A stretch of DNA of 64,000 nt from Chryseobacterium bernardetii (GCF_003815975.1 NZ_CP033932.1:4073501-4137500), one strand, 5' to 3'. Counted from the stretch's first letter, positions 28,103 to 37,754 are shown. Made by a program: numbers and translations. The notes: generated by a model not told the origin, from the letters alone.

Positions 28103-29053
28103 CTATATCACGTCATCAATATTATAGTTCTTATGTTCACGGTTTGTTCTGATAATCATTTCTCCAAGGAATCCTGCTACAAACAGTAATGTTCCCATAA
28201 TCATCATGGTTAAAGCAATGTAGAACCAAGGATTATTGGTGATTAAATGACCATAGATTCCTCTTGCCACATCAATCAGTTTAGATACTCCCAGCCAAAG
28301 TGCTGAAAGAAAACCGAAGATAAACATTAACGTTCCTACTGCTCCAAAGAAATGCATGGGTCTTCCGCCAAAACGGCTTACAAACCAAAGCGTTACCAGA
28401 TCTAAAAATCCACGGATAAATCTTTCTGTTCCGAATTTTGAAGTTCCGTAAGGTCTTGCCTGATGCTGTACTTCTTTTTCCGTAATTCTTCTGAATCCTG
28501 CATTGGCTGCCAATACCGGAATGTAGCGGTGCATGTCTCCATAAACATCTACAGATTTTACAACCTGCTTTTTGTAAGCCTTCAAACCACAGTTGAAGTC
28601 GTGAAGATAAACTCCTGAAACTTTTCTGGCCGCTGCATTGAATAATTTTGACGGAATATTTTTAGTCATTACATTATCAAAACGCTTCTTTTTCCAACCG
28701 GAAACAATATCGTAATTATCCTGGATAACCATATTGTAAAGTTCCGGGATCTCTTCCGGAAAATCCTGTAAGTCGGCATCCATGGTAATTACCACATCTC
28801 CGTTTGTTCTTGCAAAAGCAGCATGAAGCGCCTGAGACTTCCCGTAATTTCGGGAAAATTTAATAGCGTGGATCTGAGGATGCTGTACTTTTAAGTTCTC
28901 AATAATGCTCCACGATAAATCCGTACTTCCATCATCCACAAACCAAATTTCGTAAGATAAATTACTGGTTTTGCAGACTTTATCAATTCTTGAAAAAAGC
29001 TCTTCCAGAGAGTCCTCTTCGTTCAGTAACGGAATAACTATAGATAAGTTCAT
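28103..29053 (-). CDS. DPM1/ArnC-like glycosyltransferase family 2 membrane protein
   Basis: 316 residues. A cytoplasmic GT2 domain (residues 1-230) has IVIPLLNEE, the DxD-like VDDGSTD, TMDADLQDFPEE and a QARPYGTSKFG loop. Two membrane helices follow (about 238-260 and 275-300). This is the DPM1/ArnC/GtrB-like type that makes polyprenyl-phosphate sugars. The GT-C enzymes at 1-4502 would use such donors, though they are unlinked. It follows the DUF4199 gene by 16 bases on the same strand. Confidence 0.88.
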   Translation of the reverse strand: MNLSIVIPLLNEEDSLEELFSRIDKVCKTSNLSYEIWFVDDGSTDLSWSIIENLKVQHPQIHAIKFSRNYGKSQALHAAFARTNGDVVITMDADLQDFPEEIPELYNMVIQDNYDIVSGWKKKRFDNVMTKNIPSKLFNAAARKVSGVYLHDFNCGLKAYKKQVVKSVDVYGDMHRYIPVLAANAGFRRITEKEVQHQARPYGTSKFGTERFIRGFLDLVTLWFVSRFGGRPMHFFGAVGTLMFIFGFLSALWLGVSKLIDVARGIYGHLITNNPWFYIALTMMIMGTLLFVAGFLGEMIIRTNREHKNYNIDDVI

Positions 29054-29069
29054 TTAATTTTAATAAAAA

Positions 29070-29672
29070 TTAGTCTTGATTTGTTTCTTCGGGCTGATAG
29101 ATACTTCTTGTTCTGAAAAATGCTCCGAAAAACACCGACAAAACTACGTAAAATATAAGAATTGCTGCAAAATATCCTGAAAAATGACTTGCGGTAAGCA
29201 TATCTTTTCCTTTTACAGCCTTCGGGCTGAAGCTCTGAAGCCTTTCTTTATACTTCTGATCCAGCTCGTCAATATCTTTCTGATGCTTTAAAATCTTTCT
29301 CGCTGAAGTATATTCTGTATCCAATTCCGACTTCTGTCTTTGAACATATTGGTAGTTCAAGAGCTTTTTAGCATCCGTATCTGCAAAGTTTAAAAAGGCA
29401 TAAATACTGAAAATTGAAAGAATTCCTCCAATGAACATCGGAACGAAAGCTCTTTTGAATGCTTCCTTAAAAGTTACTACTCTATGGTTGTTCCAATAGG
29501 TTTTCACAGACCAAAATGCTGTTCCCGCATAAAGAACAGGCAAAACGAAAGCATTGGCTTTCAAAGAGATATCAAAATAATTAATTCCCGAGAAAAAAGT
29601 ATATACTACAAAGAAAAAGATCATTGTAGCAATAAAAAGTATAATTCCTAGTGTTGATGGACTTTTCGTCAT
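29070..29672 (-). CDS. DUF4199 family membrane protein
   Basis: 200 residues with four membrane helices: two pairs around a central charged helical loop (residues about 105-160, LNYQVVQ-like, rich in Lys, Glu and Gln). The pattern matches DUF4199, common in Bacteroidota and often upstream of this GT2 gene. Its function is unknown. It is the first gene of a two-gene unit with the glycosyltransferase. Confidence 0.8.
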   Translation of the reverse strand: MTKSPSTLGIILFIATMIFFFVVYTFFSGINYFDISLKANAFVLPVLYAGTAFWSVKTYWNNHRVVTFKEAFKRAFVPMFIGGILSIFSIYAFLNFADTDAKKLLNYQYVQRQKSELDTEYTSARKILKHQKDIDELDQKYKERLQSFSPKAVKGKDMLTASHFSGYFAAILIFYVVLSVFFGAFFRTRSIYQPEETNQD

Positions 29673-29770
29673 GTTAAAATTTTTAGAAAAAGTTGAAAAA
29701 TTATTCCCCTAAATGTCAGCTATTTAGCTCTACGACTGCATTTTTTCAACAAATTTTCTTTAATAAAGTT

Positions 29771-29799
29771 TTGAAGTTTACAAATATTTCCTACCTTTG
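29771..29799 (+). promoter_or_regulatory. Promoter of the SRP RNA gene
   Basis: TTG at 29771-29773, 18-base spacer, TACCTTTG at 29792-29799. A textbook Bacteroidota promoter ending a few bases before the RNA. Confidence 0.8.
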
Positions 29800-29802
29800 C
29801 AA

Positions 29803-29898
29803 CGGCAAGTCCTAAACAACCAGCTCCTGAGAATCCTCCAGGGTGGGAACGCAGCAAAGGTAATCGGTCGTAGCGGTGTGATTTAGGTAGCTTGCCAT
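29803..29898 (+). ncRNA. ffs: Signal recognition particle RNA, small bacterial type
   Basis: A 96-base RNA gene between a consensus promoter and a T run. GGCAAG at 29804-29809 pairs with CTTGCC at 29891-29896. The apical part holds the SRP domain IV-like loop sequence GGTGGGAACGCAGCAAAGG, the Ffh binding site. With Ffh and FtsY it targets nascent membrane proteins. It lies in the gap between two minus-strand genes. Confidence 0.93.
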
Positions 29899-30016
29899 TT
29901 TTTTTTGGTTTAAAGTGAGAAGAGAGGTAATTTGATAATTATCTTTTTTTGTTTTTAATACCTTACGCATCATTTCCATTTTCTAATTTTCAGTTTCTCT
30001 CTTTTCTTATTATTGA

Positions 30017-30703
30017 TTAAAATTCGAACGTCTCTCCTAATTTTGGTAAAACAAGTTCTACATTTTTATCAGCGAAATGCTTTAATGCACTTTCATGATT
30101 GATTTCGATAGCAGGAAAAGTATCAAAGTGACATCCGATTACTTTCGGCGTTTTTAATAATTCTGCTGCTGCGAAAGATGCTTTTCTTGGGCACATTGTG
30201 TAGTGGCTCCCGATAGGAAGAATAGAAAGGTCAATATTCCCGTATAATCTTGGAAATAGCTCCATATCTGCCATTACTCCTGTATCTCCGGCCAAATATA
30301 TGTTTTTGCCTTCAGGAAGCCTGAAAATATACCCTACAGGAACGCCGCCGTAGCTTCCATCAGGGAAAGAACTGGTGTGGTGAGCCGGAACCATGGAAAT
30401 TTTAAGATCGTCTATTTTTGCCGATCCTCCTAAGTTGACATCGTCTTTATTTTTAGCCTGTGAAAAGTATCCGCATACTTCTGGTACTCCAATTACAGTA
30501 GCTTCCGGATAATGCTGCAGTACTTCAGCTACATCTGCAATATGATCTCCATGGGCATGGGTCAAAAGGATGTAATCAATTTTTTGAGCGGCAATATCAA
30601 ACCCTGATTCCGCTTTTTTGTAGTTGTAAAATGGGTCACTTAAAATTGTCTTGTCCTTGTATGTGAACAGGAAACAATTTTGTCCTAAGAATTGTATTTT
30701 CAT
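30017..30703 (-). CDS. UPF0173-type metal-dependent hydrolase (MBL fold)
   Basis: 228 residues from the ATG at 30703 (the upstream ATG at 30745 lies outside family alignments). The metallo-beta-lactamase motif THAHGDH is at about residues 61-67. Further metal ligands are H in VPAHHT, D in AGDTG and H in GCHFDTF. The family is the YtkL/UPF0173 group of zinc hydrolases with unknown natural substrate. It is the last gene of the menB-menA block on the minus strand. Confidence 0.88.
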   Translation of the reverse strand: MKIQFLGQNCFLFTYKDKTILSDPFYNYKKAESGFDIAAQKIDYILLTHAHGDHIADVAEVLQHYPEATVIGVPEVCGYFSQAKNKDDVNLGGSAKIDDLKISMVPAHHTSSFPDGSYGGVPVGYIFRLPEGKNIYLAGDTGVMADMELFPRLYGNIDLSILPIGSHYTMCPRKASFAAAELLKTPKVIGCHFDTFPAIEINHESALKHFADKNVELVLPKLGETFEF

Positions 30704-30719
30704 TTTAAATTTAATTTCA

Positions 30720-30822
30720 ATTATTATTAAACACAAATGACTCAAATAATTTCACAAACAGCACCATCATGGTAATAACATTCGTGAAAGCATTTGTGTC
30801 ATCCGTGTTTTTAAAACGCAAA
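30720..30822. repeat. Interspersed inverted element with CACAAATGA / CATTTGTG
   Basis: Between the SRPBCC and MBL genes. AAACACAAATGACTC at about 30729-30743 is partly complementary to CATTTGTGTCATCCGTGTTT at about 30791-30811, with TTCACAAA and TTCGTGAAAG as an inner pair. It shares the ATTCGTG and CCGTG words with the element at 11636-11690. Confidence 0.55.
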
Positions 30823-30842
30823 GCGTTGTTTATTTACTTTAT

Positions 30843-31289
30843 CTATTTCGACGGAAATTTATCTTCAATCAATCTCAGATTGATCCCATGCTCTAAATAG
30901 GCCTTACAACCGTCTAAAACTGTTGTAAAACCACCTGTATTATCATTAACCTGTCTCAGGAGCTCTTCACCCGTTTGGCTGAATCCATAGCTCTTGATAA
31001 CAACAAGAGTTCCGTTTTCCATGGTTTTAAACTCGTAGTCTACATACACTGAAGGTTCTCCCCATTCTGTTTTAATGAGTTGGTTAGGAATAATCTTATG
31101 AACATTTACCACATTTTTCACACCATACATTTCCCATTCCCATGTTACCGTTTTTCCTTCTTCCAATTTCCCGGTAGATTTTGTAAACCAGAAATGAGTG
31201 GTTACCTCAGGATTGATGAATGCTTCAAAAACATCTTGAACCGGTTTTCTGATAAGCATTTGCGCTTCAACATAGACATTGGAACTCAT
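30843..31289 (-). CDS. SRPBCC / AHSA1-like domain protein
   Basis: 148 residues of the START-like SRPBCC fold: the N-terminal LIRKPVQDVFEAFINPEVTTHFW, then VTWEWEMYGVKNVV and the C-terminal helix GGFTTVLDGCKAYLEHG. This is the Aha1-C/YndB-like ligand-binding group. Ligand and role are unknown. It lies 17 bases downstream of menA and may be part of the same transcript. Confidence 0.82.
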   Translation of the reverse strand: MSSNVYVEAQMLIRKPVQDVFEAFINPEVTTHFWFTKSTGKLEEGKTVTWEWEMYGVKNVVNVHKIIPNQLIKTEWGEPSVYVDYEFKTMENGTLVVIKSYGFSQTGEELLRQVNDNTGGFTTVLDGCKAYLEHGINLRLIEDKFPSK

Positions 31290-31306
31290 GATATACTATT
31301 TTAGAT

Positions 31307-32236
31307 TTAGTTAAACAAATTAAGTCCGGCAGCCGTAAGAATAGCCATTACAAACGTCATTATTCCCACTTGCTTTAAATACTGATCCAGTTCTTTCGGC
31401 TCTTTTACTGACATGATATTTCTTCTCAGTTTCATTAAAGGAAACATAAGAATCATTACAATAAAAACATAATAGTTCTGCTCCTGCAGAAATCCGTTGA
31501 TTCCCAGGAAAGCAAAGATCAATATCAATGGAAGCTGTAACAGGATCATTTCATAGATCATTGCATTTTTGAATCCGATTCTTAATGCAAAGCTGTTTTT
31601 TCCTGACAGTTTATCACTTTCAATATCTCTCATATTGTTCAGGTTCAGAACGGCCATACTCATCATCCCTACTGCAGTTCCCGGCAGCAGTATATCCCAG
31701 CTGAATGTTTTGGTAAACAGGAAATAACTTCCACATACGGAAACCAATCCAAAGAAGATAAACACAAAGACATCTCCCAAGCCCATATACCCATAAGGCT
31801 TCTTCCCTACTGTATATCCTATTGCAGCCAAGATACTTGCTACTCCCAGCCCGATGAAGATGTAAAATTCATTCATATACTCCGGTATGAAAGCAACGTA
31901 TAACAATGCGATGGTAGCAATGAAAGACAGTGCTGAGAAAAGAATGACCGCATTCTTCATTTGTTTGGCTGTAATTTTCCCTGAGGCTACTGCTCTTGCT
32001 TCCGCTTCGTTAATTCTTTTGGCGTCTGTTCCTTTTACTCCGTCGCCATAATCATTAGCATAGTTTGATAAAATCTGGTACAGCAGTGTTACTAAAAGTG
32101 CCAATGCAAAAATTTTCCAATCCCAGATTCCTCCTTCTCTGTACAACCTCCATTTTGCGATGAAGGCTCCCATAATAATTCCGCTTAATGACAGCGGCAA
32201 AGTTCTGAGCCTTGCGGCTTTTATCCAATCAGTCAT
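31307..32236 (-). CDS. menA: 1,4-dihydroxy-2-naphthoate polyprenyltransferase
   Basis: 309 residues from MTDWIKAARLRTLPLSLSG, the conserved MenA start. The upstream in-frame Met at 32257 is not conserved. A UbiA-type membrane prenyltransferase with the two aspartate-rich motifs NYANDYGDGVKGTDAKR and NMRDIESDKLSG. It attaches the polyprenyl chain to DHNA to give demethylmenaquinone. MenB, the enzyme making its naphthoate precursor, is encoded directly upstream, across a repeat at 32245-32303. Confidence 0.93.
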   Translation of the reverse strand: MTDWIKAARLRTLPLSLSGIIMGAFIAKWRLYREGGIWDWKIFALALLVTLLYQILSNYANDYGDGVKGTDAKRINEAEARAVASGKITAKQMKNAVILFSALSFIATIALLYVAFIPEYMNEFYIFIGLGVASILAAIGYTVGKKPYGYMGLGDVFVFIFFGLVSVCGSYFLFTKTFSWDILLPGTAVGMMSMAVLNLNNMRDIESDKLSGKNSFALRIGFKNAMIYEMILLQLPLILIFAFLGINGFLQEQNYYVFIVMILMFPLMKLRRNIMSVKEPKELDQYLKQVGIMTFVMAILTAAGLNLFN

Positions 32237-32244
32237 AAATTTAT

Positions 32245-32303
32245 AAGTAATGAGCAATGGGTAATAAGTAATGAAATTTTCCCATTACTTATTACTCATT
32301 ACT
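32245..32303 (-). repeat. TAATGAG-type palindrome between menB and menA
   Basis: GTAATAAGTAATG (32261-32273) is perfectly complementary to CATTACTTATTAC (32283-32295). An outer AGTAATGAG pairs with CTCATTACT. Related low-complexity TAATGAG sequence occurs at 16667-16690 and 33205-33240. It sits between two co-directional genes that would form one transcript. Confidence 0.75.
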
Positions 32304-32307
32304 AATG

Positions 32308-33144
32308 TTATGATATCCACTTATCGTCTCCGAAGTTTGGTTTTCTTTTTTCAAGGAATGCATTTCTTCCTTCTTTAGCTTCATCTGTCATGTAAGCTAA
32401 ACGTGTTGCTTCTCCGGCAAATACCTGCTGACCCACCATCCCGTCATCTGTAAGATTCATGGCAAACTTTAGCATTCTGATAGACATCGGAGATTTTCCT
32501 AATATTTCCTGAGCCCATTCGTAAGCGGTATCTTCCAATTCTGCGTGAGGGACTACTTTATTTACCATTCCCATTTCAAAAGCTTCCTGAGCGGAATAGT
32601 TTCTTCCTAAAAAGAAAATTTCACGGGCTTTTTTCTGTCCTACCATTTTCGCAAGGTAAGCAGATCCGTAACCACCATCAAAACTTGTTACATCGGCATC
32701 TGTTTGTTTAAAAATAGCATGCTCTTCACTGGCTAAAGTAAGATCACACACCACATGAAGAGAGTGTCCGCCACCTACTGCCCATCCCGGAACTACTGCA
32801 ATTACAACCTTCGGCATGAAACGGATCAGACGCTGAACTTCCAGGATATTTAGACGGTGTCTTCCGTCTTCTCCTACATATCCCTGATGGCCTCTTGCTT
32901 TTTGATCTCCACCACTGCAGAAAGCCCAACCTCCATCTTTAGGACTTGGTCCTTCTCCTGAAAGTAAAACAACCCCTATTGAAGGGTCTTCGGAAGCATC
33001 ATAAAAAGCATCATATAATTCTGAAGTTGTTTTCGGCCTGAAAGCATTACGTACTTCCGGTCTGTTGAAAGCGATTCTTGCTACACCATTACATTTTTTA
33101 TAGGTAATATCTTCGTATTCCTTAACGGTTTTCCACTCGATCAT
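32308..33144 (-). CDS. menB: 1,4-dihydroxy-2-naphthoyl-CoA synthase
   Basis: 278 residues of the crotonase fold, typical MenB length. Family features are GGWAFCSGGDQKARG (oxyanion hole and active-site loop), GWAVGGGHSLHVVCDL and TDADVTSFDGGYGSAYLA (catalytic Asp/Ser). It cyclises o-succinylbenzoyl-CoA in menaquinone synthesis, the respiratory quinone of Bacteroidota. It is upstream of menA on the same strand. Confidence 0.96.
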   Translation of the reverse strand: MIEWKTVKEYEDITYKKCNGVARIAFNRPEVRNAFRPKTTSELYDAFYDASEDPSIGVVLLSGEGPSPKDGGWAFCSGGDQKARGHQGYVGEDGRHRLNILEVQRLIRFMPKVVIAVVPGWAVGGGHSLHVVCDLTLASEEHAIFKQTDADVTSFDGGYGSAYLAKMVGQKKAREIFFLGRNYSAQEAFEMGMVNKVVPHAELEDTAYEWAQEILGKSPMSIRMLKFAMNLTDDGMVGQQVFAGEATRLAYMTDEAKEGRNAFLEKRKPNFGDDKWIS

Positions 33145-33267
33145 TTTGGTAAAATTTTTCTCAAAGATACGGAATTACAGAGAATTTTCAGGGATGAAAT
33201 TTAGACAGTAAATGATAAATAATGAGCAATGAATAACGAAGTAATACATGATATTTTCACTGCAAAC

Positions 33268-33297
33268 AAAAGCCGGAACATTCCTGTTCCGGCTTTT
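33268..33297 (-). terminator. Terminator after the gyrA-TPR unit
   Basis: 13-bp stem AAAAGCCGGAACA / TGTTCCGGCTTTT with loop TTCC, 24 bases past the TPR stop. Confidence 0.9.
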
Positions 33298-33320
33298 TAT
33301 TATTGTAAGGTATAAAATGA

Positions 33321-34352
33321 TTATTTTGCTGGTGCAGCTGCACTTAGCTCAGCTTCTTTAGCTTTCATTTCTTTCACTTTATCCAGATTTTTAGTTACAA
33401 CGTAAATCTCTTTCAATGTGCTTACAGCATCAATATTCTTAGGATCTACTTTATACCAGCTTTCTGCAAACGGTAAAGCTTTTGCAAATCTTTCTCTTCT
33501 GGCATCAATTAGTTTAGAAGCTTCATCCGGCTTATCTTTTCTTAATGCATTGATATCAGCTACAATTTTAGAGTCGTCTCCAATGGTAGTGTATACAAGG
33601 TTCTGGTAAGCATTAGCGAAATCTGGCTTAAGTTCAATAGCTTTTTTGAATGATTCTAAAGCGTCATTAACTGTAGCCGGAGTTTTTGCCTGCATTACCC
33701 CAAGGTTATACCAATTGGTGGCATCATTAGGGTTCTTCGCTAACTGCTCTTTTAAGTTGGTAACGAATTTATCCATATTTCCAGACTGCAGATAGGCAGT
33801 GGTCTGATTTTCCTTCAATTTAGCATTGTTTGGGAATTTAGCCAATCCTTTCTCAATGATTACAAGAGCTTCGTTTGGCTTTTTAGCGTTAAGAAGCAAT
33901 AAAGACAAGGTTTCATATAGATCTACTTCTACTCCTGCAGACTGCTCTGTTTTGAAATCTGAATAGTCAGAATTCTTTTTCATAAGTTCCCAGGTAGCTT
34001 TATCTAAATTAACAACCTGACCGCTCTTCTTTTCTTTAGCAGTGTAAGTAGTTTCTACTCCTGTAAATCCTGAATTTACAAGATCTGTATATATTTTGAT
34101 AGCCGGATCACTGTTGTTGGCTAATGCATGGCTAAGCCCTGCATAATACATATATATCTTGTTATCCTGGCCATTCGCTTTCAATAAGTCGTAAATTTCT
34201 ACAAACTTAGGTGCTGCAGCCGCATAATTTTTTGCATTATACGCGTCCATAGCTTCTTTGTTGGTAGCCTGAAGCTTAGCATTTACATCTCCCTTCTGTC
34301 CAAAGGCAAAAGCAGATGCTACGATAGCCATTCCTAAAATTAGTTTCTTCAT
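33321..34352 (-). CDS. Exported TPR-repeat protein, gyrA-linked
   Basis: 343 residues with a signal peptide (MKKLILGMAIVASAFAFGQ). The mature protein has at least six TPR-like helix pairs: AMDAYNAKNYAAAAPKFVEIY, then NWYNLGVMQAKTPATVNDALESFKKAIELKP, and others. It lies 27 bases downstream of gyrA on the same strand. This gyrA-TPR neighbourhood is conserved in related genomes, though the meaning is unknown. It is probably a periplasmic scaffold. A long acidic-Ala linker ends in AELSAAAPAK. Confidence 0.8.
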   Translation of the reverse strand: MKKLILGMAIVASAFAFGQKGDVNAKLQATNKEAMDAYNAKNYAAAAPKFVEIYDLLKANGQDNKIYMYYAGLSHALANNSDPAIKIYTDLVNSGFTGVETTYTAKEKKSGQVVNLDKATWELMKKNSDYSDFKTEQSAGVEVDLYETLSLLLLNAKKPNEALVIIEKGLAKFPNNAKLKENQTTAYLQSGNMDKFVTNLKEQLAKNPNDATNWYNLGVMQAKTPATVNDALESFKKAIELKPDFANAYQNLVYTTIGDDSKIVADINALRKDKPDEASKLIDARRERFAKALPFAESWYKVDPKNIDAVSTLKEIYVVTKNLDKVKEMKAKEAELSAAAPAK

Positions 34353-34379
34353 AATAACTATTTTATATTAATTGTACAT

Positions 34380-36980
34380 TTATTCTTCAGAATCAGAATT
34401 CTCATTTTCCTCATTCTGAGGGGCTTCATTATCGTCTTCAAGGTTATCAAATAAGGATCCCATTCCTTCCTGAACTTCTCCTTCAATTTCTTCCACATCT
34501 TCAATCTCCTCAGAATCTTCTTCTACATCTTTATCCATTTCTACTTTTGCAATGGCTGCAATTTCGTCATTTTTCTTAAGATTGATAAGCTTCACTCCCT
34601 GTGTATTTCTACCCATCACTCTCATTTCATCCATTCCCATTCTGATGGCAACACCAGATTTATTGATGATCATCAATCCATCTTCGTCTGTTACGTTTTG
34701 AATAGCAATCAGATTTCCTGTTTTTTCGGTAATATTCAGGGTGATAACTCCTTTTCCTCCTCTGTTTGTAATTCTGTAATCTTCTACTGCAGTTCTCTTA
34801 CCATATCCTTTTTCAGATACTACAAGAACTGTTTCATTCTCAACATCATTCACAACAATCATACCAATAGCTTCATCATCATCTTCCATCGCAATACCAC
34901 GAACCCCGATAGAGCCTCTACCAACTTCTCTTACTTTTTCTTCAGGGAAACGGATACATTTACCATTTTTAGTGGCAATCATAATCTGAGAGGTACCATT
35001 GGTAAGGTAAGCTCCTAATAACTGGTCATTATCCCTGATCTCAATAGCATTTACCCCGTTTACCCTTGGTCTTGAATAGGCTTCCAATGATGTTTTCTTG
35101 ATAGTACCGTTTTTAGTAACCATCACTACGCTCATCTGGTTTACATATTCAGAGTCTTTAAGGTTGTTTGTTCTGATATATGCTTTGATCTTATCGTCCG
35201 GTTCAATGTTGATAAGGTTCTGTACTGCTCTACCTTTTGCTGTTTTTGACCCTTCAGGAATTTCAAATACTCTTAACCAGTAACATCTTCCTTTTTCTGT
35301 AAAGAACAGCATATATTGGTGGTTAGTTGCTGATACAATATATTCAAGGAAATCTGAGTCTCTTGTTGTAGCCGCTTTGTTTCCTACACCACCTCTACTT
35401 TGAATTTTGTATTCGGAAAGTGAGGTTCTCTTAATATATCCTGCGTGAGAGATGGTAAGAACTACAGATTCGTTAGGAATAATATCTTCAATAGACATTT
35501 CGCCTCCTGAATAATCAATTTCAGTTCTTCTTTCGTCTCCGTATTTTTCTTTGATTTCGATTAATTCGTCTTTGATAATCTGGAATCTTCTCGGCTCATT
35601 GGCTAAGATATCTTCCAAATTAGCGATCTCTTTCATAATAGCATCGTACTCATCACGGATCTTATCAAGCTCCATTCCTGTTAAACGAGCCAGTCTCAGA
35701 TCCAGAATCGCCTGAGCCTGAATATCTGACAGCTCAAATGCTTCAATCAGGCCTTCTTTCGCTGCCTGAGGGTTAGCACTGTGACGGATAATTGAGATTG
35801 CTTTATCTAAAGAATCCTGAGTTCCGATTACCTTCATGAAACCTTCCAGGATATGTGCTCTTTCTTTTGCTTTTTTAAGCTCAAACTGAGTTCTTCTTAC
35901 GATTACTTCATGTCTGTGCTCTACAAAATGATGAATGATATCCTTAAGATTCAGCTGCTCCGGTCTTCCGTGTACCAACGCGATATTATTTACGCTGAAA
36001 GAAGTCTGAAGTGCTGTATATTTATATAACAGGTTCAGAACAACATTCGGGATCGCATCGTTTTTCAATTCATAAACAACACGAAGTCCTTTTCTATCTG
36101 ATTCGTCTCTGATCTCGTGGATACCAGGGATTTTCTCTTCTTTAATAAGCTCCGCAGTTCTGGCGATCATTTCCGCTTTATTTACCTGGTAAGGAACTTC
36201 TGTTACGATGATAGCATTTCTGTTTCCGATTTCTTCGAAATTAACTTTCGCTCTCAGAACTACTCTACCTCTACCGGTATGGAAGGCGTCTCTTACTCCG
36301 TCATATCCATAAATGATACCTCCTGTGGGGAAATCCGGAGCAATGATATGCTGCATCAGCTCATCAATGGTAATTTCTTTATTATCGATATAAGCACAGA
36401 TAGCATCTACAGACTCAGAAAGGTTATGTGGCGCCATGTTTGTTGCCATCCCTACTGCAATACCTGAAGCTCCGTTTACCAAAAGATTAGGGATCTTGGT
36501 AGGCATTACCGTTGGCTCCTGTAAACTGTCATCGAAGTTATTCTGGAAGTCAACAGTTTCTTTGTCAAGGTCAGAAAGAACCTCATCAGAGATTTTTTTC
36601 AGTCTTGCTTCTGTGTAACGCATTGCCGCTGGTGGGTCACCATCCATAGAACCGAAGTTACCCTGCCCGTCTACCTGAGGATAACGTAAACTCCATTCCT
36701 GAGCCATTCTCACCATCGCGTCATATACAGAGGAGTCTCCGTGCGGGTGGTATTTACCTAAAACGTCCCCAACAATTCTCGCAGATTTTAAATATTTTCT
36801 ATTCGAAAAAACCCCTAATCCATACATACCATAAAGTACTCTTCTATGAACGGGTTTCAAGCCGTCTCTTACATCCGGTAGCGCTCTTGAAACGATAACC
36901 GACATCGAATAATCGATATAAGACGACTTCATTTCATCAACAATGTTGATAGGAATCAGTCTTTCTCCTTCTTTTTGCAT
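34380..36980 (-). CDS. gyrA: DNA gyrase subunit A
   Basis: 866 residues. Starting at [17 protein letters not shown] puts the numbering level with E. coli: active-site Tyr122 in MRYTEA, and the quinolone-resistance region GDSSVYD with Ser83 and Asp87 both unmutated, so there is no classical fluoroquinolone-resistance change there. The GyrA-box-like [10 protein letters not shown] is followed by the C-terminal beta-pinwheel. The last 50 residues form a strongly acidic Asp/Glu tail, a regulatory feature of gyrases. The enzyme introduces negative supercoils with GyrB. A G-U-tolerant hairpin lies in the leader (37005-37028). Confidence 0.97.
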   Translation of the reverse strand: MQKEGERLIPINIVDEMKSSYIDYSMSVIVSRALPDVRDGLKPVHRRVLYGMYGLGVFSNRKYLKSARIVGDVLGKYHPHGDSSVYDAMVRMAQEWSLRYPQVDGQGNFGSMDGDPPAAMRYTEARLKKISDEVLSDLDKETVDFQNNFDDSLQEPTVMPTKIPNLLVNGASGIAVGMATNMAPHNLSESVDAICAYIDNKEITIDELMQHIIAPDFPTGGIIYGYDGVRDAFHTGRGRVVLRAKVNFEEIGNRNAIIVTEVPYQVNKAEMIARTAELIKEEKIPGIHEIRDESDRKGLRVVYELKNDAIPNVVLNLLYKYTALQTSFSVNNIALVHGRPEQLNLKDIIHHFVEHRHEVIVRRTQFELKKAKERAHILEGFMKVIGTQDSLDKAISIIRHSANPQAAKEGLIEAFELSDIQAQAILDLRLARLTGMELDKIRDEYDAIMKEIANLEDILANEPRRFQIIKDELIEIKEKYGDERRTEIDYSGGEMSIEDIIPNESVVLTISHAGYIKRTSLSEYKIQSRGGVGNKAATTRDSDFLEYIVSATNHQYMLFFTEKGRCYWLRVFEIPEGSKTAKGRAVQNLINIEPDDKIKAYIRTNNLKDSEYVNQMSVVMVTKNGTIKKTSLEAYSRPRVNGVNAIEIRDNDQLLGAYLTNGTSQIMIATKNGKCIRFPEEKVREVGRGSIGVRGIAMEDDDEAIGMIVVNDVENETVLVVSEKGYGKRTAVEDYRITNRGGKGVITLNITEKTGNLIAIQNVTDEDGLMIINKSGVAIRMGMDEMRVMGRNTQGVKLINLKKNDEIAAIAKVEMDKDVEEDSEEIEDVEEIEGEVQEGMGSLFDNLEDDNEAPQNEENENSDSEE

Positions 36981-37004
36981 AAACAAATTTTATTATAATG
37001 ATAG

Positions 37005-37028
37005 TCAGACCTTTAGCTGAAAGTCTGA
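37005..37028 (-). promoter_or_regulatory. Hairpin in the gyrA leader
   Basis: A 24-base imperfect palindrome, TCAGAC at one end and GTCTGA at the other, 25 bases upstream of the gyrA start. In RNA the mismatches become mostly wobble pairs. A role in gyrA expression is only a guess. Confidence 0.45.
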
Positions 37029-37128
37029 AAATTATTTATTTCCAATTTTTATTAACGGGCTAATTTACGAAAAAAATGCCGATTTTTGCCCTAGAATTTA
37101 TCCACAAAATCTTAAAAATTCTTAAAAT

Positions 37129-37443
37129 ATGAGCGTATTAAGTATAACTTTCCACTGCACGAAAAATAATCTGGAAGAATGGGAAAATTATATTGATGAA
37201 ACCCTGATTTTAATGACAGAAAATCTGATGGATGTCAACAAATATATCTTATCTGAAGTTCATAGTGATTATATTGATGAAGGAAAAAATTATAACCTTC
37301 TGTTGGTCTTTGATAATGATGAACTGAGGAATGATTTTCTTGAAAGTGAACTGAAAAATATATCAGAGCGGATTGAAAATCAATTCGGACAGGAAGTACT
37401 GATCTTCGATACTCTCCTGAATCCTAAAAAATCAAAACTGTAA
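37129..37443 (+). CDS. DUF4286 family protein
   Basis: 104 residues, cytoplasmic, with a ferredoxin-like alpha/beta pattern: VLSITFHCTKNNLEEWENYI, then NLLLVFDNDELRNDFL and GQEVLIFDTLLNP. It matches DUF4286, a small conserved protein of Bacteroidota of unknown function. It is divergent from gyrA. The 142-base gap between them contains one perfect DnaA-box-like TTATCCACA at 37098-37106. Confidence 0.8.
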   Translation: MSVLSITFHCTKNNLEEWENYIDETLILMTENLMDVNKYILSEVHSDYIDEGKNYNLLLVFDNDELRNDFLESELKNISERIENQFGQEVLIFDTLLNPKKSKL

Positions 37444-37507
37444 TGATATTGAGTCCTCAAATAGTTTGACAGTTAATCAATTTATTTCAGGACGGGACAT
37501 ACAAAAC

Positions 37508-37539
37508 AAAAAAGCACTGAAGTTTTTCAGTGCTTTTTT
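37508..37539. terminator. Bidirectional terminator
   Basis: 14-bp stem AAAAAAGCACTGAA / TTCAGTGCTTTTTT with a short loop, between the convergent DUF4286 gene and the His-rich lipoprotein gene. Confidence 0.88.
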
Positions 37540-37541
37540 AT

Positions 37542-37754
37542 TTATCTGTGATGTCTGTGACCATGGCCCCTGTGATGATGCCCACGATCGTCATAGATAT
37601 ATACTTTTTTAACATGCCCGGGTGCATAATATCTTGCACTTCCTCCATACACTCTTTTTGCATGCCCAGGCGGCATTCTTCTTTCATGAACAACACAGGA
37701 TGATAGTGCTATAGCAATTACCCCTGCTGCTACAATTTTCAACATACTTTTCAT
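37542..37754 (-). CDS. Small His-rich lipoprotein, paralogue 1
   Basis: 70 residues. The signal peptide ends in ALSSC, so Cys20 is lipidated. The mature sequence has a PPGHAKRVYGGSARYYAPG core and a strongly basic C-terminus of His and Arg (the last 12 residues are almost only H, R and G). Such a tail could bind metal ions. The core repeats in the adjacent gene at 37839 (about 17 of 23 positions identical), indicating tandem duplication. Its function is unknown. Confidence 0.7.
   Translation of the reverse strand: MKSMLKIVAAGVIAIALSSCVVHERRMPPGHAKRVYGGSARYYAPGHVKKVYIYDDRGHHHRGHGHRHHR

Noticed and set aside
37098..37106. TTATCCACA as evidence of a replication origin
   Set aside because: Only one perfect DnaA-box-like site is seen; an origin would need a cluster and usually dnaA nearby.
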